A stretch of DNA of 64,000 bases, from contig JADFOK010000010.1 in assembly GCA_022562895.1 (NCBI GenBank), forward strand, positions 1-64,000, in the 5' to 3' direction. The notes beneath the pieces were generated by a model. The model searched no databases and was not told where the DNA came from. It saw nothing but the letters and a program-made list of their open reading frames with translations. Source of the stretch: Bacteroidota bacterium. GTDB lineage: Bacteria; Bacteroidota; Bacteroidia; Flavobacteriales; Flavobacteriaceae. Position numbers and translations under genes: made by a program. Of this stretch, positions 37,555-45,493 are shown in pieces; positions within the stretch are counted from its first letter, which is position 1, and each line of letters begins with the position of its first letter.

Positions 37555-37785
37555 TTATAAATCAAAAACCGAAGATCGTTTTGTATAAACCAGGTCCTTT
37601 AATTTCAATAAAAAAGCCATTGTTATGTAAATTGCAAACCCTATACCAAGGGTTGCAAAGGACAAATAAATAAAAAACAATCGTACATTTTTAGCTCGCA
37701 TTCCAAGACGATCTGCTAGACGGGAGCTAACATAAAATCCCCGCTTTTCTAAAAAATGACGAATTGCATAAACAAGTCTTAACAT
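37555..37785 (-). CDS. PspC-domain small membrane protein
   Basis: 76 residues. The PspC-like core FYVSSRLADRLGMRAKNVRL is followed by one or two membrane helices (about 34-64) and a short tail ending SSVFDL. In other bacteria PspC senses envelope stress with PspB, but here no other psp gene is present and the protein is short. It lies 45 bases downstream of the DUF2851 gene. Its TAA is followed in the same frame by the TrkA-C relic. Confidence 0.85.
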   Translation of the reverse strand: MLRLVYAIRHFLEKRGFYVSSRLADRLGMRAKNVRLFFIYLSFATLGIGFAIYITMAFLLKLKDLVYTKRSSVFDL

Positions 37786-37830
37786 ACTGCAAAATACTGT
37801 TTTTAGTTGAATTTTTCTGTGAAAAATAAT

Positions 37831-39108
37831 TTATGGTATACTCTTTAATATAGAATTTCCAATAACGCATTGTAAACATTTATTCTTATCACAATATTCA
37901 TTTTTAAGCTGAAGTAAAGCCTGTGTTTGTAATCCATTTCTAGTAAATGGCCACAATTGGTTAAACTTTTTTATAATTGTATTTTCCTCCTTGGGAATAG
38001 CTAATGCTAATTTTATAATTTCTCGAGAAACATCCTTACCTAAATATCTCGCATAACAAAACTTTAAAGGTATAAGGGTGTTGATCAGCAGTAAATCAAT
38101 AAACTTATGGGTTAACCTTTTTTGTCTTTTAACCGAAGTAATACCAAAATTATAATGCGTATCCCAATATTCATTGGCCGAAATATCAAATAATAAATAA
38201 AAATCATCTAGATTTTTAGTGGCAATAATTTCAGAAAAAAGAGAATGTCTTTGAGTAAATAAAACCGCTAATTGAGATAGTCTTATTGTTGGAAAATTAG
38301 GAGGTCGTAATCTAAAGAATTTCGGAAAAATTACAAAATCGTTTTTTATATTGAACTTTTCTTTAAAAAATAAATATTTTCTTTCGAGATTTACAAAATA
38401 AACTGATTCTTTAGTTTCTTCAAAAAATCCGGCTTGTCCAAATAACAAGGATTCCAAATCTATAGCATCTTGACTACATTTTTTTACTACCGAAAAATCT
38501 AAAGAATTGGCTATGCTATAAAAAGCCTCACCATTTACTTTTAGTCCAAAGTTTTTACAAAGCAATCGAAACAAAACTGACTCCCAATGATTGTTCGAAG
38601 CTTTTAATTCTTTTTCTGTCAATACCGATTTTTGTTCTAAACGTTCCAGATATAGGCGATCCAACCAATTCTCGATTATAAAAGAATCTATTTCCGGAAA
38701 ATCATTTTCACAATTTATCCACTTTTGTTTTTTTGAAAATAATTTCTGATACTTGGAAAGGATATCAACATCAACTATCGATTTTAATTCAAGCGTAGGA
38801 ATTGGATTGTTATCTTTTCTGAAAATTTCTGTATCATGTTCCCAAACCAAATGTAAAATTACATTATCATAACTAGGGTCTTGCTCGTGGTTATGTACAT
38901 ACCAATCTGAAGAATTAACATGGATCTCGACATTACCTGCCCATAATTGTGCTTCAACAGAAACTTGAGCATTAAGAAAGTCTGGACCTGAATTATAATT
39001 TTGTTCTCCGGTTTTAATAATTTTTAAAGTATCACCTTGAACTGTTTTAATATTCCGCGTCGAAAACTTCTGAAATTTCCACACGTAGTGCAGGAAATCT
39101 TCTTTCAT
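37831..39108 (-). CDS. DUF2851-family protein
   Basis: 425 residues. The N-terminus (MKEDFLHYVWKFQKF, then TGEQNYNSGPDFLNAQV and WAGNVEIHVNSSDWYVHNH) is the highly recognisable start of DUF2851, a Bacteroidota-specific family of unknown function. The C-terminus has a Cys cluster CDKNKCLQCVIGNSIL that could bind metal. No signal peptide is present. It is 69 bases downstream of the CBS-like gene on the same strand. Confidence 0.88.
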   Translation of the reverse strand: MKEDFLHYVWKFQKFSTRNIKTVQGDTLKIIKTGEQNYNSGPDFLNAQVSVEAQLWAGNVEIHVNSSDWYVHNHEQDPSYDNVILHLVWEHDTEIFRKDNNPIPTLELKSIVDVDILSKYQKLFSKKQKWINCENDFPEIDSFIIENWLDRLYLERLEQKSVLTEKELKASNNHWESVLFRLLCKNFGLKVNGEAFYSIANSLDFSVVKKCSQDAIDLESLLFGQAGFFEETKESVYFVNLERKYLFFKEKFNIKNDFVIFPKFFRLRPPNFPTIRLSQLAVLFTQRHSLFSEIIATKNLDDFYLLFDISANEYWDTHYNFGITSVKRQKRLTHKFIDLLLINTLIPLKFCYARYLGKDVSREIIKLALAIPKEENTIIKKFNQLWPFTRNGLQTQALLQLKNEYCDKNKCLQCVIGNSILKSIP

Positions 39109-39177
39109 TTGCTATAAAGTTACGGGAAGTTATTCGTAGTGAAACAAAGGTAAGAGAAAAATTTGGTTTTAAACAAT

Positions 39178-40158
39178 TTACTCAATAAACCCTTGTTTGC
39201 GCATCCAGTCGTCATTAAACATTTTACCTACATACCGACTTCCATGATCATGGAAAAGTACTACAACTACATCATCTTTGGTAAAATGTTCTTTCAATTG
39301 TAATACCCCTTTTACAGCTGCTCCTGCAGAATTCCCTAAGAACATGCCTTCAACTTTTGCTAATTTTTGTGTGTATACCGCAGCGTCTTTATCGGTTACT
39401 TTTGTAAAACCATCAATGATATCGAAGTCTACATTCAGTGGCAGGATGTCTTCACCAATTCCTTCAGTAATGTATGGATAGATTTCTTTTTTATCGAAGA
39501 TTCCGGTTTCATGATATTTTTTAAATACACTTCCGTAGGTATCGATTCCCCAGATTTTAATTTTAGGATTTTGTTCCTTTAGATATTTTCCAACACCTGA
39601 AATAGTTCCTCCGGTACCAACTCCAACAACAAAGTGTGTTATTTTACCTTCAGTTTGTTTCCAGATTTCCGGACCTGTATATTCGTAATGTGCCAGAGTA
39701 TTACTTGGATTATCATACTGATTTACAAACCAGCTATTAGGAGTTTCTTCCGCCAACCTCTTTGATACGGAATAATACGATCTTGGATCATCGGGTTCAA
39801 CGTCTGAAGGACAAACCACGACCTTGGCTCCAACGGCACGTAAAACATCCACTTTTTCTTTAGATTGTTTATCTCCCATTACAAAAATACATGTATAGCC
39901 TTTTACAATAGCAACGAGTGCAAGACCCATCCCTGTATTACCGGAAGTGCCTTCAATAATAATCCCACCAGGTTTTAGTTTTCCCTGTGCTTCAGCATCT
40001 TCAATCATTTTTAATGCCATACGATCTTTTACCGAATTACCCGGATTAAAAGTCTCGTATTTAGCAAGTACTAAAGCGGGAATTTCGGCAACCAGTTTAT
40101 TTATTTTTACTAAGGGAGTATTTCCAATAGTCTCTAGTATGTTTTTTGCGTAATGCAT
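39178..40158 (-). CDS. PLP-dependent cysteine synthase / cystathionine beta-synthase-type enzyme
   Basis: 326 residues from the ATG at 40158 (MHYAKNILETIGNTPLVKIN); an upstream TTG at 40179 adds a non-conserved stretch. PLP binds K44 in NPGNSVKDRMAL. GTSGNTGMGL and GVGTGGTISG hold substrate and phosphate. The segment PRSYYSVSKRLAEETPNS and NQYDNPSNTLAHYEYTGPEI resembles the catalytic core of cystathionine beta-synthases more than O-acetylserine sulfhydrylases. No C-terminal CBS (Bateman) pair is present. It makes cysteine or cystathionine by beta-replacement; the exact substrate is open. Confidence 0.9.
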   Translation of the reverse strand: MHYAKNILETIGNTPLVKINKLVAEIPALVLAKYETFNPGNSVKDRMALKMIEDAEAQGKLKPGGIIIEGTSGNTGMGLALVAIVKGYTCIFVMGDKQSKEKVDVLRAVGAKVVVCPSDVEPDDPRSYYSVSKRLAEETPNSWFVNQYDNPSNTLAHYEYTGPEIWKQTEGKITHFVVGVGTGGTISGVGKYLKEQNPKIKIWGIDTYGSVFKKYHETGIFDKKEIYPYITEGIGEDILPLNVDFDIIDGFTKVTDKDAAVYTQKLAKVEGMFLGNSAGAAVKGVLQLKEHFTKDDVVVVLFHDHGSRYVGKMFNDDWMRKQGFIE

Positions 40159-40237
40159 AGTCTTTTTTAAGCTGCACAAAAATATAAAACAGGAATGACT
40201 TTGTAGAATTCTAGTAAAATATTTTTTGTTCGATTAT

Positions 40238-41473
40238 CTACTCAAACCGTATTGCCTCCACCGGAGAAATTTTTGAAATTATATAACTCGGAATCAGCAA
40301 CATAGATAGACAAAGTATAAATGTGCCAACATTTATTACAAATATATATCCAAAATCTAAATATACCGGTGCTTCGTTTACATAATAAGTGTTTGGGTCG
40401 AGTGGAAATAGTTTAAAATATTTTTGAGCTAACAACAGTCCTATTCCAATTAAATTTCCCCAAAATAATCCTACAACAATAAGATACGTTGCATTGTAGA
40501 TAAATATCTTACGAACACTCCAATCACTACTTCCCAAAGCTTTTAAAATACCTATCATTTGAGTTCGCTCCAATATTAAAACCAAGAGTGCTGTAATCAT
40601 ATTAATACCTGCCACCAAAATCATAATCCCAATAATGAGGGCAATATTAAAATCGAATAAATCTAGCCATTCAAAAATAGAATAGTATTTTTCTCTGATG
40701 GTTAGTGTGTCGAGTAGACTTCCGGTCTGATTGTAAACTTCCTTACCTATAGCATTTATATTATCAAAATCATCAACAAATAGCTCGAAGGCACCTATTT
40801 GATCTTCATTCCATTTATTCAGGTGTTGAATGTGACGAATATCAGCAATGAGATATTGCTCATCGAATTGTTGAAAACCACTGTTGTAAATTCCAACAAT
40901 AGTAAAACCCCGACTTCGAGGGGGTTTGGAACTATCTTGATTTAAAAAAAAGGTAATTACTTTATCTCCTAGTTTTAAGTTCATACGGTTAGTCAAAAAA
41001 GAAGAAATTAAAATTTCATCGTTCAGTTTTTCTGAAAAATTTGGAAGTTTCCCCTCTACCAAAAATTCTGAAAAATACTGCCAATCATAATCATCACTAA
41101 TCCCTTTAACAATCACTCCTTCAAAATCGGTTCCCGTACGAATGATCCCTCCTTTTGAAGCAGTTATCTGAATGTGTTTTATTCCTTCAACACTTGTAAA
41201 TTCTGGATAAAATTCCTGAGTTTTTGAAATAGGTATCTGCGAATCACTTGAAAAATTGGTGTCGAAGTTAGAAATAATAATATCCCCATTAAAAGCCGAA
41301 ACCTTATCACGTATTTTATTTTGTAGCCCAACGCCCGTAGCAACAGAGATTAGCATCATAATAATTCCCAAAGCAATTGCTGTAATGGCAATTTTTATAA
41401 TTGGTGCCGAAATACTACTTTTATAATCCTTAGCGGAAATGATTCGCCGGGCGATGAAAAATTCGAAATTCAC
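40238..41473 (-). CDS. LolC/LolE-like FtsX-family ABC permease
   Basis: The GTG at 41473 is taken as start (VNFEFFIARRIISAKDYKSS, 411 residues); a longer frame from 41599 would add 42 non-conserved residues across the divergent gene. A first membrane helix (about 25-50: IKIAITAIALGIIMMLISVATGVG) precedes a large periplasmic MacB/LolE-like domain, then three C-terminal helices (about 275-300, 325-350, 370-400) with the FtsX motif QMIGILKALGSSDWSVRKIF. Such proteins release lipoproteins from the inner membrane with a LolD ATPase, which is not in this window. Confidence 0.87.
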   Translation of the reverse strand: MNFEFFIARRIISAKDYKSSISAPIIKIAITAIALGIIMMLISVATGVGLQNKIRDKVSAFNGDIIISNFDTNFSSDSQIPISKTQEFYPEFTSVEGIKHIQITASKGGIIRTGTDFEGVIVKGISDDYDWQYFSEFLVEGKLPNFSEKLNDEILISSFLTNRMNLKLGDKVITFFLNQDSSKPPRSRGFTIVGIYNSGFQQFDEQYLIADIRHIQHLNKWNEDQIGAFELFVDDFDNINAIGKEVYNQTGSLLDTLTIREKYYSIFEWLDLFDFNIALIIGIMILVAGINMITALLVLILERTQMIGILKALGSSDWSVRKIFIYNATYLIVVGLFWGNLIGIGLLLAQKYFKLFPLDPNTYYVNEAPVYLDFGYIFVINVGTFILCLSMLLIPSYIISKISPVEAIRFE

Positions 41474-41483
41474 GTGTTTGCTT

Positions 41484-42788
41484 ATGCCTTTATCTTTTTT
41501 CAAAAGTACATTATTAATATTTCTTTTTATCGAAATATCTTGTGGCTCTGGTATGGAAAAAAAGATCGTTAATCCGGAAATAATTCCGCAAAATTCCAAT
41601 AACTATCAAAACCAGCATGATAACTCAGGTAAAGATCCAATTATTGTAGGTGCCAATCAGTTTAGCAACTATTATACAACCCTTAGAGGGAAAAAAATTG
41701 GTATTGTTGCAAATCAGACCAGTGTAGTAGTTGATTCACTTTTGACTTTTTTTGAAAATCCCATTGTAAGTAAAGAAGGTGAGAAGGTAGAAGAATACCA
41801 CCTTGTAGATTTTTTACTAGCCTTCGATATTGATATCTCAAGCGTCTTTGCACCAGAACATGGTTTCAGAGGTACTGCAGATGCCGGAGAAGTTGTAAAG
41901 GACGGTAGGGATAACATAACAGGATTACCTGTTTTTTCGCTATACGGCAAAAATAAAAAACCCACCCCACAACAATTGAAAGACATCGATATCATGGTCT
42001 TCGATATTCAAGATGTGGGTGCTCGTTTCTACACCTACATTTCTACATTACATTACATAATGGAGGCCTGCGCTGAAAATAATATCCCCTTACTCATTCT
42101 AGACCGACCCAACCCCAACGGACATTTTATTGATGGTCCAATACTGGAACAACAATACAAAAGTTTTGTCGGTATGCATCCCGTTCCTGTGGTTCACGGA
42201 ATGACCATCGGTGAATATGCTCAAATGATCAATGGCGAAGAATGGTTGGCAAATGGAATTCAATGCGATATCACCATTGTCAAAATAGAAAATTACACCC
42301 ATCAAACCAAGTATTCATTACCTATAAAACCATCGCCTAACTTACCCAACGACGTTGCTATAAACCTATACCCAAGTCTGTGCTTTTTTGAGGGTACCCT
42401 ACTTAGTGCCGGACGTGGCACAGAGATGCAATTTCAGGTCTTTGGAGCACCTTCGCTACCCCAAAAATATTATCCTTTTACTTTCACTCCACAAACCAAT
42501 GAAGGTGCAAAATATCCCAAGTTTATAAATGAGCTATGTTATGGAAAAGACCTTCGGAATTCTAAAAGATTAAATAGGTTAAACCTGGAATGGCTTATAG
42601 AAGCTTATGTTTCCACAGGTAAAAATAAAGAATTCTTCACGCCTTACTTTACTAAATTAGCGGGTACAACCAAATTGCAGGAACTTATAGAAAAGGGGTA
42701 TACCTATCGAGAAATAAGGAAAACCTGGTTACAAGGATTGGAAGATTACGATAAGATGCGAAGTAGTTATCTTTTATATGGAAGGTAA
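41484..42788 (+). CDS. namZ: DUF1343 lipoprotein, NamZ-like exo-beta-N-acetylmuramidase (GH171)
   Basis: The ATG at 41484 gives MPLSFFKSTLLIFLFIEISC, a lipoprotein-type signal with Cys at residue 20; longer starts (41439, 41454) are less signal-like and overlap the divergent permease. 434 residues. The DUF1343 signature motifs APEHGFRGTADAGE, FDIQDVGARFYTYISTLHY, LDRPNPNG and LSAGRGTEMQFQVFGAP are all present. The Bacillus subtilis member NamZ removes terminal N-acetylmuramic acid from peptidoglycan fragments. A role in cell-wall recycling is inferred. No muropeptide-uptake genes are adjacent. Confidence 0.88.
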   Translation: MPLSFFKSTLLIFLFIEISCGSGMEKKIVNPEIIPQNSNNYQNQHDNSGKDPIIVGANQFSNYYTTLRGKKIGIVANQTSVVVDSLLTFFENPIVSKEGEKVEEYHLVDFLLAFDIDISSVFAPEHGFRGTADAGEVVKDGRDNITGLPVFSLYGKNKKPTPQQLKDIDIMVFDIQDVGARFYTYISTLHYIMEACAENNIPLLILDRPNPNGHFIDGPILEQQYKSFVGMHPVPVVHGMTIGEYAQMINGEEWLANGIQCDITIVKIENYTHQTKYSLPIKPSPNLPNDVAINLYPSLCFFEGTLLSAGRGTEMQFQVFGAPSLPQKYYPFTFTPQTNEGAKYPKFINELCYGKDLRNSKRLNRLNLEWLIEAYVSTGKNKEFFTPYFTKLAGTTKLQELIEKGYTYREIRKTWLQGLEDYDKMRSSYLLYGR

Positions 42789-42822
42789 TTTATAGACAGA
42801 ATTTAGCTTTTATGTACACAAA

Positions 42823-43359
42823 TTATCCAAATCTTACATTTGACTTACTTCTTCTTTCTGAATACTGAATGGGCAACCGCTTTTTCATTTCCTCCACTAT
42901 ATTAAAAGCAGCGGGGCAGATTGCAACATTTTCTAATGTCAGATTTGATATTTGATAAAATTTCTTTCGATTGGTATGGGGATATTCTCGACAGGCTTTG
43001 GGACGAACATCATAAATATTACACTTATTATCTACGCCTAAAAACACGCAGGGTACACTTTTAAATGAAAACTCATTATCATCACCAACCTCCAAATAGG
43101 TAATTATAAATTTTTGTTCTTTCATTCGAAAATGTTTCGCTATACGAGCTATATCTTTATCAATTATCAATGGTGCTGTGGTCTTACAACAATTAGCACA
43201 GGTTAAACAATCGGTACGTTCAAACTCTTTATCATGCAACTCAACCATTAGAGTATCAAGATGTTTAGGTGGTTTTTTCTTCAGCTTAGTAAAGAATTTT
43301 TTATCCTCCTTATGCCTATCTTTGGCTCGTTGTGGTAACTTTTTTATAATGTCTTGCAT
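42823..43359 (-). CDS. YkgJ-family cysteine cluster protein
   Basis: 178 residues from the ATG at 43359; the TTG at 43368 is the longer alternative. Eight Cys (51, 54, 57, 58, 104, 113, 123, 148) form the CxxCxxCC...C...C...C...C pattern of the YkgJ/UPF0153 family, thought to bind zinc or an Fe-S cluster. Context motifs are TDCLTCANCCKTTAP and KCNIYDVRPKACREYP. Function is unknown. An exact -7 element (43366-43373) ends six bases before the ATG, so the mRNA may be nearly leaderless. Confidence 0.87.
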   Translation of the reverse strand: MQDIIKKLPQRAKDRHKEDKKFFTKLKKKPPKHLDTLMVELHDKEFERTDCLTCANCCKTTAPLIIDKDIARIAKHFRMKEQKFIITYLEVGDDNEFSFKSVPCVFLGVDNKCNIYDVRPKACREYPHTNRKKFYQISNLTLENVAICPAAFNIVEEMKKRLPIQYSERRSKSNVRFG

Positions 43360-43365
43360 AGCGAT

Positions 43366-43373
43366 CAAAAATA
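43366..43373 (-). promoter_or_regulatory. Possible -7 element giving a near-leaderless ykgJ-family mRNA
   Basis: Minus strand TATTTTTG, an exact TAnnTTTG, ending six bases before the ATG at 43359. This is the same geometry as at the recombinase gene. Confidence 0.35.
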
Positions 43374-43447
43374 GTTAAAAGTTGATTAACCGTTGAAATG
43401 TTTAATGTTATTAAATTCTAACTATCAAACCATCTAAAAATCTAACA

Positions 43448-44161
43448 ATGAGTGATATTTTCGGAAAAGCGTTATTGGATTATCAACACGGAAAATATAC
43501 TGAGGACATTCGTACAGAGACCAATATCAGTGAAGAAGATATATTACCCCTACCCTATCTTTTTAGGAGTTTTTCTGAAATGCCCCCCATAGAAAAAAAG
43601 GCTCTGCAACTTTCTAAAGGCAAAGTACTTGACGTTGGTTGTGGTGCCGGAAATCACTCTTTATATCTACAGAAAAAAGGATTTGAAGTTACGGCAATCG
43701 ATACCTCAAAAGGAGCTATAGATGTATGCAGGCTGCGAGGTGTAAAAGATGCAAGATATGGTGACATACTTCAGTTGGAAAACGAAAAATATGATACTAT
43801 ACTACTTCTTATGAATGGCACAGGGATCTTTCAGAAACTAGAATTTGTAAATAAATATCTTCAGTATTTGAAATCATTACTAGCACACAAGGGACAAATA
43901 TTAATAGATTCCAGCGACTTACGGTATATGTATGATGAAGGAAGTATTATGATACCTGGTGAACTTCCATACTACGGTGAATTACTATATACCGTTCACT
44001 ACAAACAATGGACCAGCGAAACCTTCAATTTACTCTATATGGACAAAAAGACCTTTGAAAATGCCTGTGAAACAAACGGACTTTCTTTTGAAGTAATTAC
44101 AATGGGTAAAAACTTCGACTATCTTGCAAGACTTACTATTGGGGAGAGTAGCCACTCTTAA
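43448..44161 (+). CDS. Class I SAM-dependent methyltransferase
   Basis: 237 residues. Motif I LDVGCGAGNHSLYL is near residue 62, motif II VTAIDTSKGAI follows, then YGDILQLENEKYDTILLLMNG. The fold is the general Rossmann-type methyltransferase. The substrate is not deducible. The last 26 bases overlap the 3' end of the convergent DUF2059 gene. Confidence 0.87.
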   Translation: MSDIFGKALLDYQHGKYTEDIRTETNISEEDILPLPYLFRSFSEMPPIEKKALQLSKGKVLDVGCGAGNHSLYLQKKGFEVTAIDTSKGAIDVCRLRGVKDARYGDILQLENEKYDTILLLMNGTGIFQKLEFVNKYLQYLKSLLAHKGQILIDSSDLRYMYDEGSIMIPGELPYYGELLYTVHYKQWTSETFNLLYMDKKTFENACETNGLSFEVITMGKNFDYLARLTIGESSHS

Positions 44162-44666
44162 CTAGTGTCCCCATTTTTTCTGAAAATAAATCACGTTTCC
44201 AATTGGCTATAATATCGGTAATGTCTGTTGATAGTTCTGCCTGCTTGGTTTCAATTTTCAATCCGATATCACTTTCAAGAAAGACTTTTATTTCTTCATT
44301 TTGAGCTTCAGTAAGGGTTTTGGGATTCACTAGCATAGTCTGTGCAGCTTCGGTTTTATAAAATGCAGTCATTAACACAATATCCTCTTCGTTAAAATGC
44401 TTTCTATACGCAAAGGCTAAAAACGGAATTAATTCGTTTATTTTCTCTTCTTTATCTGTTTTTAATTCCTTCCAAAAATCCTCTGGAACATTAGCAGTTT
44501 CGAATCGGTTAATCAATATCTCTAATGTTTGATCATAAACTTTACTATATTTTGCCGGTGTACCATTTAGGTAAAGACAGTCAATAATAATTTTCTGGAA
44601 CGAATCAACTTGTCCGAAAACCGAAAAACAAATTGTTAAAAAAATCGTTAAAATAAAGAATCTCAT
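44136..44666 (-). CDS. Secreted DUF2059-domain protein
   Basis: 176 residues. A signal peptide (1-18, ending VFG) is followed by an all-helical region. The DUF2059 core lies near residues 85-150 (RKHFNEEDIVLMTAFYKTEAAQTML). The family occurs in the periplasm of many Gram-negatives and has no firm function. Overlaps the methyltransferase 3' end by 26 bases on the opposite strand. Confidence 0.83.
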   Translation of the reverse strand: MRFFILTIFLTICFSVFGQVDSFQKIIIDCLYLNGTPAKYSKVYDQTLEILINRFETANVPEDFWKELKTDKEEKINELIPFLAFAYRKHFNEEDIVLMTAFYKTEAAQTMLVNPKTLTEAQNEEIKVFLESDIGLKIETKQAELSTDITDIIANWKRDLFSEKMGTLVKSGYSPQ

Positions 44667-44689
44667 TTTTATTATGTCTATTTAAAGTT

Positions 44690-44697
44690 TATGTTTG
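44690..44697 (+). promoter_or_regulatory. Candidate -7 element of the metalloprotease-like lipoprotein gene
   Basis: TATGTTTG, an exact TAnnTTTG, 21 bases upstream of the ATG at 44719. The opposing -7 candidate at 44706-44713 makes this a divergent promoter pair. Confidence 0.4.
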
Positions 44698-44705
44698 TAA
44701 ACTTA

Positions 44706-44713
44706 CAAAAATA
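44706..44713 (-). promoter_or_regulatory. Candidate -7 element of the DUF2059 gene
   Basis: Minus strand TATTTTTG, an exact TAnnTTTG, 39 bases upstream of the DUF2059 ATG at 44666. Confidence 0.35.
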
Positions 44714-44718
44714 AAAAC

Positions 44719-45486
44719 ATGAAGTTTCCCTATTATAAACTCCTAATTCTATTATTTCCATTTCTTGTACTTACTTCATGTAAAAATGATGATACAGAAG
44801 AAATTGTAACCGACCCTCATGCCGAAAATCTAAAGCCCCTAGGTACTTCTGCAGAGGATATCCTATCAAACGACACCTATACAAGTTTAACTGTGGAGTT
44901 TGCTTATTCCAATGAGTATAGGCCCCTGCAAGAAACAATAGATAATTTTAGAGACTTTTTAAATGCAAGACTTAACAAGCCCGGAGGCATCACTTTTGTT
45001 GAAACCGTAATAATTACTCCCCTGGAAAGTAATTATACAATTTCTGAAATTAAAGAATTAGAAGCAGAGAAAAGAACTAAATATACCTCAGGAAATAATA
45101 TTGCTTTATTTATATTTTTTGCAAATGCTAATTTTCAAAATGACACCAACTCGTCCGTAACACTCGGGACTGCATATTTGAATACCTCGATTGTTATTTT
45201 CGAAAAAACACTCAGGGAAATTAGTGACACTCAGGGAATTGACCTCTTTATTTTAGAAGCTTCAACCCTACAACACGAATTTGGACACATACTAGCTCTT
45301 GTTAACCTACTCAATGATGATATCCACCAAGTTCATGAGGATCCACTTCATGAGCATCATTGTGTTGTAGAAGAATGCCTTATGTACTTTGAAAGTACCA
45401 GTACCCGTTCACTTTTAAAAAGTAGAAGTATTCCAGAACTTGATCCTCTTTGTATAGCAGATCTACAGGCAAAGGGAGGAATATAA
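44719..45486 (+). CDS. Metalloprotease-like lipoprotein (HExxH)
   Basis: 255 residues. The lipoprotein signal ends LVLTSC with Cys21. A zinc-protease motif HEFGHILAL lies near residue 190, with the helix before it (LEASTLQHEFGH), and a His-rich stretch HQVHEDPLHEHHCVVEECLMYF follows. The third metal ligand may come from that stretch. The metzincin spacing HExxHxxGxxH is not met (N occupies the third position), so the family is unclear. LMY could serve as a Met-turn. It is probably an envelope protease; no substrate can be named. Confidence 0.75.
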   Translation: MKFPYYKLLILLFPFLVLTSCKNDDTEEIVTDPHAENLKPLGTSAEDILSNDTYTSLTVEFAYSNEYRPLQETIDNFRDFLNARLNKPGGITFVETVIITPLESNYTISEIKELEAEKRTKYTSGNNIALFIFFANANFQNDTNSSVTLGTAYLNTSIVIFEKTLREISDTQGIDLFILEASTLQHEFGHILALVNLLNDDIHQVHEDPLHEHHCVVEECLMYFESTSTRSLLKSRSIPELDPLCIADLQAKGGI

Positions 45487-45493
45487 TTGAGTA

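Noticed and set aside
40159..40179. TTG start of the CBS-like gene at 40179
   Set aside because: The seven extra residues are not conserved-looking; the ATG at 40158 gives the usual N-terminus.
41474..41599. Permease start at 41599
   Set aside because: The extra 42 residues are not permease-like and read through the antisense of the NamZ-like signal peptide; the GTG at 41473 begins the conserved part.
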